Positions 23,817 to 30,636 of a DNA stretch of 30,636 bases are shown piece by piece. The notes under the pieces were generated by a model. It did not search any database. It saw only the letters and a program-made list of their open reading frames with translations, and was not told the origin of the DNA. Numbering within the stretch: position 1 is the stretch's first letter; the number at the start of each line of letters is the position of its first letter. The DNA lies in the NCBI GenBank assembly GCA_964593905.1, contig CAZQLE010000016.1, positions 1 through 30,636 of the forward strand, read 5' to 3'. This DNA comes from CAZQLE01 sp964593905 (GTDB taxonomy: Bacteria; Chloroflexota; Anaerolineae; Anaerolineales; Anaerolineaceae). The translations under genes and the position numbers were made by a program.

Positions 23817-23849
23817 TATGATAGTTGCGCGCGGGGTGCAGGCGCGCAA
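23817..23849 (+). promoter_or_regulatory. -10 box and hairpin ahead of SulP gene
   Basis: TATGAT at 23817-23822 (weak -35), followed by an 8-bp perfect inverted repeat TTGCGCGC (23825-23832) / GCGCGCAA (23842-23849) with a 9-nt loop. The repeat sits at the expected transcription start, as either an operator or the first hairpin of the message. Confidence 0.45.
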
Positions 23850-23877
23850 ATCTTCTCTTGCTTGATTAAAGGTGTGC

Positions 23878-25176
23878 ATGGCAGTCGTTTCTCTATTTCA
23901 AGCCTATAAAAACGAATTTTCAGGCTATTCGTGGGTCAAGTTTCGCCAGGATGTGCTGGCCGGGTTGACCGTGGCAGCGGTGGCGCTGCCGCTGGCGCTG
24001 GCTTTTGGCATTGCCTCGGGTGCCACCGCAGCGGTCGGGCTGGTAACTTCCATTGTCGCCTCGCTGGCGATGGGTCTGCTGGCCGGTGCGCCGTATCAGG
24101 TTGCGGGGCCAACCGCGGGGCTGGTGGGGGTGCTGGCGGTGGTGGCGCAGCGCAGCGGCATTCAGGGCATCTGGCTGGCCGGTCTGCTGGCCGGCTTCAT
24201 GCTGGTGCTGATGGGTGTGCTAAAACTGGGCCGGCTCATTTCCTTCATCCCTGCCCCGGTCATCACCGGGTTCACCTCCAGTGTTTCACTGATTCTAATC
24301 ATCGGCCAGGCCGATAATTTTCTGGGCGCTCGCACCCCCGGCGCCAACACCACACTGGGCAAATTTCTGGGGTATTTTGATTTCAGCTTCACCCCTAACG
24401 GGTATGCCGTGGCGATCGGGCTGCTGGTGGTCGCTGTTGTGGCCTGCTGGCCAAAAAGTTGGGACAGGCGTTTTCCGGCTTCACTGGCCGGGCTGGTGAT
24501 TGCCACCGGCTTTAACCTGCTGGCGGGGTGGCCGGTGGCGCAGATCGGGGCCATTCCGCAAACGTTGCTGCTGCCCGAGCGCCTGACCCCGGGCCTGATC
24601 ACGTGGGATGCGCTTGCGCCCATTCTTTCGTCGGCGGTCAGCATTGCAATGTTGATCGCCATGGAAAGCCTGTTGTGCGGGGCGGTGATGAGCAACGTCA
24701 GCGGCATTCCCCTGCGCGCCAACCAGGAGCTGATCTCGCAGGGGGTGGGCAACCTGCTGCTGCCTTTCGTGGGCGGCATCCCGGCCGTCTCAACCCTGGT
24801 GCGCTCGAGTGTGATGGTTAAATCAGGCGGGCAGACCCGTGTGGCGGGGCTGGCCAAAGGGGTCAGTCTGCTGCTGTCGATGTTTCTGTTCGCGCCGGTG
24901 ATGAGCCGGGTGCCGCTGGCCGCCCTGGCCGGGGTGTTGATGGTTACCGCCTGGCGGATGAACAAATGGGGCGCCATCCGCGGTTATTTTACCCGGCCCT
25001 TCCAACCGGCCGTTCTGGTTTATCTGGCCACCATCGCGGTCACCCTGGCCACCGATCTGGTGGTGGGGCTGCTGGCCGGCGTTGTGGTCTCGTTTCTGAT
25101 TTATTTGTGCCGGGGCAGGTGTGAGTCAAACCAGATCCAGGATTCTCCGCCTACGCTGCGCACCGATTCGAAATGA
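23878..25176 (+). CDS. SulP family anion transporter, no STAS domain
   Basis: Membrane protein of 432 residues with about 11-14 transmembrane segments. N-terminal DVLAGLTVAAVALPLALAFG and YQVAGPTAGLVGVLAVVAQR are SulP marks; FIPAPVITGFTSSVSLILI is helix 5-6. SulP proteins carry sulfate, bicarbonate or similar anions, usually with sodium or protons. Full-length members continue into a cytoplasmic STAS domain of about 120 residues; here the protein stops 15 residues after the last helix, and those last residues and the stop codon lie inside repeat copy 2. STAS-less SulP proteins do exist, so it may still work. Start ATG 23878 with AAAGG; the GTG two codons earlier is rejected. Confidence 0.9.
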   Translation: MAVVSLFQAYKNEFSGYSWVKFRQDVLAGLTVAAVALPLALAFGIASGATAAVGLVTSIVASLAMGLLAGAPYQVAGPTAGLVGVLAVVAQRSGIQGIWLAGLLAGFMLVLMGVLKLGRLISFIPAPVITGFTSSVSLILIIGQADNFLGARTPGANTTLGKFLGYFDFSFTPNGYAVAIGLLVVAVVACWPKSWDRRFPASLAGLVIATGFNLLAGWPVAQIGAIPQTLLLPERLTPGLITWDALAPILSSAVSIAMLIAMESLLCGAVMSNVSGIPLRANQELISQGVGNLLLPFVGGIPAVSTLVRSSVMVKSGGQTRVAGLAKGVSLLLSMFLFAPVMSRVPLAALAGVLMVTAWRMNKWGAIRGYFTRPFQPAVLVYLATIAVTLATDLVVGLLAGVVVSFLIYLCRGRCESNQIQDSPPTLRTDSK

Positions 25177-25333
25177 CATGCGCTTGTGGCCGTGTCAAGC
25201 TAAGTGGCAGGTTGGGTTGAGGGGGAGCACACCCGAACCACCCACCAATAATGCCCATCCCCCCGAAACCCAACGGGTACCGCTCGTACCTGCTATTGGG
25301 TTTCGGGGCAAACGCACGCCTTAAAAACTGCCA
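25137..25333. repeat. palindromic dispersed repeat, copy 2 (inverted, one end missing)
   Basis: Reverse complement of 13599-13824. The core (25207-25325) is about 90% identical by eye, including CCCCGAAACCCAA (25260-25272 region), the inner GGTACC-type stem and GGTTGGGTTGAGGGGG. The side part with GATTC...TGACAT (25137-25200) matches part B of copy 1 less closely. The terminal CCCCTCTACCCAACCTAC end of copy 1 is absent here. It overlaps the 3' end of the SulP gene. Confidence 0.85.
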
Positions 25334-25357
25334 GACTTCCCAAATTCTTTCTATAAT
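25328..25357 (+). promoter_or_regulatory. promoter of sigma factor operon
   Basis: CTGCCA (25328-25333, 4/6), 18 bp, TATAAT (25352-25357). The -35 box falls on the last bases of repeat copy 2. A second, ECF-type promoter could not be assigned. Confidence 0.45.
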
Positions 25358-25444
25358 CTAAGCAGTTGAATATTTCCGTCCTCAATTTTGAACCTTTTCG
25401 CGGTGTCGGGGTACATATATACAGAACCGAGAGAAGGCAGAAGC

Positions 25445-26047
25445 ATGATTTCTTACGCAATCTCCAAAAAGGACACCCGGCGCGCAGCAATGATCCAACC
25501 CGAATCTGACAGCGAACTGGTGCAGCGTATCGCAGCCGGAGAAGAACTCGCCTTGCGTGAACTTTACGCGGCTTACGGTCAGCGGCTGTATGCCTATGCC
25601 CTGCGCCTGGTTGACGAACCCGCGCTGGCCGAAGATGCGGTGCAAAATGCGCTGATCACAGTCTGGCGCACGGCCGGCAAGTACCGCGGCGAGGGCCGTG
25701 TGCAGGCCTGGCTGCTGGGCATCGTTCACAACCTGGCGCTCAAGACCCTGCGCCAGCGGCATCTGCCCATCTCAGACGAGATGGAAGCCGCCCTGCCCGC
25801 CGCCGGCGCGCTGCCCGAAGAACAGGCCCAGAGCGGTCAGCAAAGCGCCTGGGTACGCGACGGCCTGCAAAGCCTCAGCCCCGAACACCGCGCCGTGCTC
25901 GAACTGGTTTTTTATCAGGGCCTCAGCCTGGAAGAGGCCGCCGGGGTGTGTGACTGCCCGCTGGGAACGGTCAAAAGCCGCCTGAGTTATGCCCGCCAGC
26001 ACCTGCGGCGCGTGCTCAGCCGCCAGAATGTGGAGGAATGGCGATGA
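25445..26047 (+). CDS. ECF-type RNA polymerase sigma factor
   Basis: Sigma-70 family, group 4, 200 residues. Region 2 covers about 35-90 (LYAAYGQRLYAYALRLV, DEPALAEDAVQNALITVW), region 4 about 145-195 (LSPEHRAVLELVFYQGLSLEEAAG, then LGTVKSRLSYARQHLRR, the recognition helix). It directs RNA polymerase to a dedicated promoter set when released by its anti-sigma factor. Start ATG 25445 has a weak AAGG; a TTG at 25388 and an ATG at 25490 are alternatives. Its stop codon overlaps the anti-sigma start (ATGA), so stoichiometry is coupled. First gene of a five-gene operon with an ABC-2 exporter. Confidence 0.93.
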   Translation: MISYAISKKDTRRAAMIQPESDSELVQRIAAGEELALRELYAAYGQRLYAYALRLVDEPALAEDAVQNALITVWRTAGKYRGEGRVQAWLLGIVHNLALKTLRQRHLPISDEMEAALPAAGALPEEQAQSGQQSAWVRDGLQSLSPEHRAVLELVFYQGLSLEEAAGVCDCPLGTVKSRLSYARQHLRRVLSRQNVEEWR

Positions 26048-26925
26048 ATCACGAGCATTTTGAAACACTCCTGCCGCTTTATGCCGCCGGGCAATTAAAC
26101 GGGGCCGAACATGCCGAAATCGAAATGCATCTGGCGGTCTGCGATGAATGTCGAAACGATCTAAAACTCTGGCAGGCGCTGGGCAGAGAGATTAAAACAT
26201 CCAACCGCGCCCTGCCCGCCCCGCCGCTGCTGGCCGAGCGCGCGCTCGAACAGATCCATGCACCCGGCCGCTTTGGTCTGGCCTTTCTGCGCGCCGGACA
26301 ATTGCTGCGCGCCCAGGCTTTTCTTGTGCAGCGCGAAATGTGGCCGGCCGCCGCCGCTGTGATGGCGCTGGGGCTGATCGTGGCCCTGCTGTCGAAGCAT
26401 GTCGAAATTATCTATTTTATTGCGCCACTGGTGGCCGCCGCTGCGCTGGCCATGCTCTCAGGTGAAGATAACGACCCCGCCTACGAGCTGACCGCCGCCA
26501 CACCCACCTCGCCCTGGAAGGTGCTGCTGGCGCGCATGAGCATGGTCTCGGCCTATAACCTGCTGCTGACGCTGGGGGTTCTGCTGGTGTTATTGTTCTT
26601 CACCCCTCCGGGTCTGCTGGGGACGCTGGCGCTGGCCTGGCTGGCGCCAATGGCTTTTCTTTCCACCCTGGCGCTGCTGCTCTCGCTGTGGTTTGGCACC
26701 GGTAAGGCCATTGTAATTTCATATGCCCTGTGGGTCGCGCAGTATATACCCCTCCAGACCATCGGCCCGTGGATGATTTCGCCCGCCTGGACGCCTGTCA
26801 TCGCTGCTTATCAACAGTTCTGGCAGAACGCTCAGCTTTTGCTGCTACTCTCGGCACTCATGCTTGCAACTGCCCTGTTCTCAGCCAACCGTCCGGTTTT
26901 GCGGCTGGGCCAGGGGCGTGGTTAA
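26044..26925 (+). CDS. zf-HC2 anti-sigma factor fused to polytopic membrane domain
   Basis: Protein of 293 residues. The N-terminal zinc-binding anti-sigma domain has HLAVCDEC (His29, Cys33, Cys36), which holds ECF sigma factors at the membrane. Unlike single-helix anti-sigma factors it has about six hydrophobic segments (from residue 100 on), for example VSAYNLLLTLGVLLVLLFF. Start ATG 26044 has GGAGG 7 nt upstream; an ATG at 26038 is too close to this site. Its stop is 11 nt before the next gene, an ABC-2 permease, and its own membrane part resembles such permeases in hydrophobic pattern, suggesting that it senses or joins the transporter (inference). Confidence 0.87.
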   Translation: MNHEHFETLLPLYAAGQLNGAEHAEIEMHLAVCDECRNDLKLWQALGREIKTSNRALPAPPLLAERALEQIHAPGRFGLAFLRAGQLLRAQAFLVQREMWPAAAAVMALGLIVALLSKHVEIIYFIAPLVAAAALAMLSGEDNDPAYELTAATPTSPWKVLLARMSMVSAYNLLLTLGVLLVLLFFTPPGLLGTLALAWLAPMAFLSTLALLLSLWFGTGKAIVISYALWVAQYIPLQTIGPWMISPAWTPVIAAYQQFWQNAQLLLLLSALMLATALFSANRPVLRLGQGRG

Positions 26926-26936
26926 GGAGAAAAAAC

Positions 26937-27722
26937 GTGTCTCAATTTTTGGGTATCACCCTGCACGAGTTCAAGATGTCGGTGCGCCGTCCTGGTTTCT
27001 GGGTCACCTACACCCTGCTCACCCTGTTTTATATTGTCTCGATCTTAATCCCATCCATGGATGGTTCGGAGGATATCCTGCGCCCCGGGCAGATCTGGAG
27101 CGGGGCGGGACATCTCGTCTTTATGTACAACATTTTCCTGGCGCTGCTGGCGGGCATCCTTTCGGCCGACCGGATGCAGCGTGACGTGCGCAATGGGGTG
27201 CGCGAGCTGCAACGCAGTGCGCCGCTGCCCATTCCGGTCTACATCCTGGCAAAATATCTGGGGGTACTGGCTTCAGTGCTGCTGCCCATACTCCTGCTGG
27301 GGGTGTGCAGCGGGCTGGTGATGACGGCCGTGGGGATCGCCCCGCTGAAAATCTTGTGGCCGATTCTGGTGGCGTTTTTCGCCATTGCCGTCCCGTCGCA
27401 CATGTTTGTGGTGGCCTTTTCACTGGCCTGTCCGCTGGTGATGCCGCTGCGCGTCTACCAGGTGTTGTTCACCGGCTACTGGTTTTGGGGCAATATGCTC
27501 AGTCCAAAGGCTTTCCCGACCATCAGCGATACAGTCTTGAACGCCATCGGGCAGTATCCGCTGCAAGCCTATTTCGGGGTGATCGTCGATTCGACCGATA
27601 AAGTCACCAGCGGTTATACCCCCGCCCAGGCGGTGTTGAATCTGTTCGTGCTGCTGGGCTGCATCACCCTGGCCCTGTTCAGCCTCGACCGCTACCTGCG
27701 CTGGCAGGAACGCCGCGCTTAG
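26937..27722 (+). CDS. ABC-2 type permease (first)
   Basis: Integral membrane protein of 261 residues with six likely transmembrane segments. It begins with a GTG at 26937, AAGGAG 7 nt upstream, giving VSQFLGITLHEFKMSVRRPGFW; the long frame upstream overlaps the anti-sigma gene and is rejected. The DRMQRDVRNGVRELQRSAPL loop is the coupling helix region found in ABC-2 permeases of the multi-gene exporter type. Together with the next permease (gap 8 nt) and ATPase it forms a heteromeric exporter; substrate unknown. Confidence 0.87.
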   Translation: MSQFLGITLHEFKMSVRRPGFWVTYTLLTLFYIVSILIPSMDGSEDILRPGQIWSGAGHLVFMYNIFLALLAGILSADRMQRDVRNGVRELQRSAPLPIPVYILAKYLGVLASVLLPILLLGVCSGLVMTAVGIAPLKILWPILVAFFAIAVPSHMFVVAFSLACPLVMPLRVYQVLFTGYWFWGNMLSPKAFPTISDTVLNAIGQYPLQAYFGVIVDSTDKVTSGYTPAQAVLNLFVLLGCITLALFSLDRYLRWQERRA

Positions 27723-27730
27723 GAGCCGCC

Positions 27731-28393
27731 ATGAAACGCTTTTCACTGCGTTATAGTCTGCTGACCTCCCGTCTTGACCAGGTCTGGTTTCCACTGGCCT
27801 TCTGGGCGTTGTTTATCATTATCGGTGTCATCCGCGGCCCCGAATATATTCTGGATACATCCCGCGCTTACCTGGGGGCGGTGATCCCGCTGATCGGGGG
27901 CATCATGGCGGCCTATGCCGTGTTGGACGACCCGGCGCTGGAGCTGCGCTTTGCCACCCCCATCGCTGAGCTGCAAACCCTGCTGGAACGTCTTATGCCG
28001 AACTTTGTCATTCAGGCCTTTTCGGCGCTCACCTTTCAGGGCTTTGCCCTGCTGCTGGGAGCAGATTTCTCGCTATATGGCAGTTGGGGAGATGTGCAAT
28101 TGGCCTGGCTGGTGCCCACGCTGGCGCTGATGGCGTTGGGCAGCCTGACGGCCTTCCTCGCTGCGCAGAGCAACAGCGGGGCCATATTTACCGGTCTGGT
28201 GTGGATCGTACAGCTTGTGGCACGCGGCTGGTTTGCCGCCAACCCGCTCGGGCAGTATTTGCTGGTCTTTATGAGCCCGCTGATGAGCGATCACCCCGCC
28301 CTGCGCGCCAATCAGATCACCCTGCTGCTGCTTTCCGGCGTATTTTTCACCCTCGGCTGGCGCCTGTTTCACCGCCAGGAGCGTTACATCTAA
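27731..28393 (+). CDS. ABC-2 type permease (second)
   Basis: Membrane protein of 220 residues with about six hydrophobic segments (FPLAFWALFIIIGVI; GAVIPLIGGIMAAYAVLDD; and four more). DDPALELRFATPIAELQTLLERL reads as the cytoplasmic coupling loop. Start ATG 27731 with AGGAG 5 nt upstream, 8 nt after the first permease. It probably dimerises with that protein. Shorter than usual ABC-2 permeases but no frame break is seen. Confidence 0.82.
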   Translation: MKRFSLRYSLLTSRLDQVWFPLAFWALFIIIGVIRGPEYILDTSRAYLGAVIPLIGGIMAAYAVLDDPALELRFATPIAELQTLLERLMPNFVIQAFSALTFQGFALLLGADFSLYGSWGDVQLAWLVPTLALMALGSLTAFLAAQSNSGAIFTGLVWIVQLVARGWFAANPLGQYLLVFMSPLMSDHPALRANQITLLLLSGVFFTLGWRLFHRQERYI

Positions 28394-28404
28394 AGGATAC
28401 TCTC

Positions 28405-29298
28405 ATGATCGAAATCACCTCTCTTTCCAAAACCTATGGCTCCGGCGCAAAAGCCGTCCATGCACTCAACGGCATTGACCTGAAAATCGGCGGGGGAATG
28501 TTTGGCCTGCTGGGCCCCAACGGGGCGGGCAAAACCACCTTCATGCGCATTTTGGCCGGAATCGTCAACAGCAGCGGCGGCTCGGTGCGCGTCAATGGGC
28601 AGGATGTAGCCACCCCGCACGGCCGGCAAGCCATAAAAGCAAGCCTGGGATACCTGCCCCAGGAACTGGGCATGTACCCCGAGTTGAGCGCCATGCAATT
28701 TGTCGATTACATGGCGATCCTCAAAGGCCTGGATGATCCGCGGCTGCGCAAAGAGCGCGTTGAAAAAGCGATGGGGCTGGTGGGGTTGAGCGAAGCGGCC
28801 GGGCGAAAGATCAAAAGCTTTTCAGGCGGGATGAAGCGGCGGGTGGGCATTGCCCAGGCGCTGGTCAACGACCCCCGGCTGTTAATCGTCGACGAGCCTA
28901 CCGCCGGGCTTGACCCCGAAGAGCGCATCCGGTTTCGCAATTTGCTGGTCAACCTGGCCGCCGACCGCACCGTGCTGCTTTCGACCCACATTGTGGAAGA
29001 TATCGGCCAGACCTGCCGCGACCTGGCGGTGATCTCGCGCGGACAGGTGCTCTTCAGGGGCAGCCCGGCCCAATTGATGCAGGCCGCTGCCGGGCATGTG
29101 TGGACGTTAACAACCACAGCGCTGGAAAAGCCCAACCACGGCCTGACCATCGTCTCGATGTTGCATCTGGCCGAAGGCACACAGTATCGGCTGGTGGGTG
29201 AGAGCATTGAAGGCTACCCCCAGGCGCAAAACGTCCAACCGGGGCTGGAAGACGGTTATGTCTGGTTGATGAAAAGCGCCGGACAGGCAATTGAGTAA
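28405..29298 (+). CDS. ABC transporter ATP-binding protein of sigma/exporter operon
   Basis: ATPase of 297 residues. Walker A GPNGAGKTT (37-45), signature FSGGMKRRVGIAQAL, Walker B LLIVDEPTAGLDPEE, switch His in LLSTHIVEDIGQTC. The C-terminal 80 residues (VWTLTTTALEKPNHGL onward) are a DUF4162-like regulatory tail. Start ATG 28405 with AAAGGA, 11 nt after the second permease gene; the long upstream frame overlaps that permease and is rejected. It powers the exporter formed by the two permeases. Final gene of the operon, followed by a strong terminator. Confidence 0.93.
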   Translation: MIEITSLSKTYGSGAKAVHALNGIDLKIGGGMFGLLGPNGAGKTTFMRILAGIVNSSGGSVRVNGQDVATPHGRQAIKASLGYLPQELGMYPELSAMQFVDYMAILKGLDDPRLRKERVEKAMGLVGLSEAAGRKIKSFSGGMKRRVGIAQALVNDPRLLIVDEPTAGLDPEERIRFRNLLVNLAADRTVLLSTHIVEDIGQTCRDLAVISRGQVLFRGSPAQLMQAAAGHVWTLTTTALEKPNHGLTIVSMLHLAEGTQYRLVGESIEGYPQAQNVQPGLEDGYVWLMKSAGQAIE

Positions 29299-29331
29299 AT
29301 CTCTGGCGGGCTGACCCGGTCAAAGCCATCC

Positions 29332-29369
29332 AAAAGCGCCCTCCCTGCAAGTGGGGAGGGCGCTTTTGT
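29332..29369 (+). terminator. intrinsic terminator of sigma/exporter operon
   Basis: Perfect 14-bp stem AAAAGCGCCCTCCC (29332-29345) / GGGAGGGCGCTTTT (29354-29367) with an 8-nt loop, then TTTTGTT. The A-run on the other side makes it possibly bidirectional. Confidence 0.9.
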
Positions 29370-29425
29370 TGGATGCATTTGCATGACTCATTTAAGTGAA
29401 ATGGACGTATACTGATTTTACTTAT

Positions 29426-29445
29426 TATTACCAAGGAGGTAAACA
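29426..29445 (+). promoter_or_regulatory. strong ribosome binding site of the MDR gene
   Basis: AAGGAGGT is an almost full anti-Shine-Dalgarno match, 5 nt before the ATG at 29446; it is the strongest in the window. A -10-like TATACT stands at about 29408-29413 without a clear -35. Confidence 0.6.
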
Positions 29446-30387
29446 ATGTCTAATATGAAGGCAGTCCGCATTCATACCTATGGCGGCGTTCAGGAACTGG
29501 TCTATGAAGATGCACCTCGCCCAACACCCGGCGCTGGTGAGGTGCTCATCCGTGTTTTCGCATCATCGGTGAATCCTTTTGATGTCGCAGTTCGGGCCGG
29601 TTATATGGCATCCTATTTCAACCACAATCTACCGCTCATCATCGGGACGGATGTGTCGGGGGTTGTTGAAGAAGTGGGGCCCGGCGTTGGCACATTTGCG
29701 CCCGGCGATGCGGTATACGGCCGCGCCGGGGTAACCCGGGATGGGGCCAATGCCGAATACGTGGTGGTGCCGGCGACCGATATCGCGGCCAAACCCAAAA
29801 CGCTGGACCACAAAAATTCGGCCGCCATTCCACATGTGATTCTGACCGCCTGGCAGGCGCTTATTGAGCTGGCCCAGATTAAAAAAGGGCAAACCCTTCT
29901 CGTTCATGGAGCAGCCGGCGGGGTAGGGCATGTTGCCGTGCAGCTTGCCAGACTGCATGGGCTCAAGGTCATTGGAACCGGCTCGCGCAATCTCGATTTC
30001 GTGCGTGAACTCGGCGTGGAGCAGGCCATTGATTACTCTGCCGCTCCTTTTGAAAATGGGGTCAAAGATGTGGATGTCGTCCTGGATACCATCGGAGGAG
30101 ATACCCAGGAGCGCTCCTGGGGTGTGTTGAAGCCGGGCGGAATCCTTGTCTCAACCATTCAGTCCCCTTCAGAAGAAACGGCCGCGGCGCATGGTGTTCG
30201 TCAGGCCTACGTTTTTACATCGCCGCCCATTGGTGAGACATTAACGACCGTTGCCGGGTTGGTAGACAGCGGTAAGCTCAAAACCCACATTTCGGCAGTC
30301 TTTCCGCTGGAGGAAATTCAAAAAGCACATGGCATGATCGAAAGCCGGCACACCCGCGGCAAGATTGTCTTGCAAGTTGCCCGGTAA
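29446..30387 (+). CDS. MDR family NADPH-dependent quinone oxidoreductase/alcohol dehydrogenase-like
   Basis: Medium-chain reductase of 313 residues. The N-terminal catalytic-domain part (MKAVRIHTYGG, PGAGEVLIRV, SSVNPFDVAVRAG, IGTDVSGVVEEVG) is typical of zinc-free quinone oxidoreductases, and GAAGGVG (155-161) is the NADPH-binding turn of the Rossmann fold. No structural or catalytic zinc cysteines. The enzyme probably reduces quinones or activated alkenes in the cytoplasm; the exact substrate is not readable. It is a single-gene unit between two terminators and has the best ribosome binding site here, suggesting high translation. Confidence 0.92.
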   Translation: MSNMKAVRIHTYGGVQELVYEDAPRPTPGAGEVLIRVFASSVNPFDVAVRAGYMASYFNHNLPLIIGTDVSGVVEEVGPGVGTFAPGDAVYGRAGVTRDGANAEYVVVPATDIAAKPKTLDHKNSAAIPHVILTAWQALIELAQIKKGQTLLVHGAAGGVGHVAVQLARLHGLKVIGTGSRNLDFVRELGVEQAIDYSAAPFENGVKDVDVVLDTIGGDTQERSWGVLKPGGILVSTIQSPSEETAAAHGVRQAYVFTSPPIGETLTTVAGLVDSGKLKTHISAVFPLEEIQKAHGMIESRHTRGKIVLQVAR

Positions 30388-30473
30388 TGCCATAAACAGG
30401 TTCATCGGAATATGCACAAACATCCCTGGAAGTTGATGGCAGATCACTTCTCCGGTATTCAAAAAAGGGTAAA

Positions 30474-30514
30474 AAGCGCCCTTCTGCGCAAGCATGGAGA
30501 GCGCTTCCCATTTT
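30474..30514 (+). terminator. probable terminator after MDR gene
   Basis: Imperfect stem AAGCGCCCTTC (30474-30484) / GGAGAGCGCTT (30496-30506), with one C-A mismatch and one G-T pair, followed by CCCATTTTT. Plausible but weaker than the other terminators. Confidence 0.45.
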
Positions 30515-30582
30515 TGCATTTCAGGCTGAATTTACGCCGAATCGACGTTCGCGGTTTACCCGGTTGGGGCAATTGAAACTGG

Positions 30583-30607
30583 TTCGACATTCGAAAAACT
30601 GTATAAT
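30583..30607 (+). promoter_or_regulatory. promoter at right edge with palindrome
   Basis: TATAAT at 30602-30607. TTCGA-CAT-TCGAA (30583-30595) is a perfect 5-bp-arm palindrome covering the spacer, a possible operator; no good -35 is present. Confidence 0.5.
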
Positions 30608-30613
30608 AACTCC

Positions 30614-30636
30614 ATGCAAAATGAAATGTATATCTG
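30614..30636 (+). CDS. start of a gene cut by the window edge, possibly leaderless
   Basis: ATG at 30614 begins a frame MQNEMYI that runs off the window. It lies 7 nt after the -10 box, so transcription would start at or beside the ATG, with no room for a ribosome binding site. Only seven codons are visible, so the product cannot be named. Confidence 0.3.

Overview
The window is a high-GC bacterial chromosome segment with no rRNA, tRNA, CRISPR array, phage gene or transposase that I could see. Gene style (S9 peptidase, dynamin-like GTPase, clostripain-type lipoprotein, AIM24-family protein, ECF sigma factor with ABC-2 exporters, SulP, family IV esterase, long TPR protein) fits a free-living Chloroflexota bacterium, probably Anaerolineae. 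That assignment is inference; no marker gene is present. Most starts are supported by a purine-rich ribosome binding site, which I used to shorten several open frames.

Layout. 1-710 (+) is the end of an alpha/beta hydrolase. From 794 to 14784 everything is on the minus strand: thioredoxin plus S9 peptidase (2-nt gap); a SixA-like histidine phosphatase; a possible operon of GH13 alpha-glucosidase, small membrane protein and dynamin-like GTPase; a small pair (membrane protein and DUF4406-like protein); a TetR regulator with its esterase and a clear promoter/operator; a 746-residue TPR protein; a lipoprotein; RidA; and a four-helix membrane protein. A divergent region of 300 bp (14785-15084) follows, and from 15085 to the end all genes are on the plus strand: an ABC exporter; AIM24-family protein; C11 (clostripain-like) lipoprotein; a stand-alone relative of the C11 protein's C-terminal domain; an unknown three-helix membrane protein; an ABC-2 ATPase/permease pair; a SulP transporter without STAS domain; an ECF sigma / membrane anti-sigma / permease / permease / ATPase operon; and a zinc-independent MDR oxidoreductase. 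A promoter at the right edge seems to start another, leaderless gene.

Most unusual items. (1) Two inverted copies of a palindrome-rich, non-coding repeat of about 200-226 bp (13599-13824 and 25137-25333); the second copy encodes the last residues and stop codon of the SulP gene and may supply the -35 box of the sigma operon. (2) A secreted C11 peptidase next to a separately promoted, signal-less copy of its own C-terminal domain. (3) A zf-HC2 anti-sigma factor fused to a polytopic membrane domain, in one operon with an ABC-2 exporter. (4) A 58-bp inverted repeat exactly between promoter and ribosome binding site of the GH13 gene. None of these is proven to be a new system; the C11/AIM24 cluster and the sigma/exporter operon are the best candidates.
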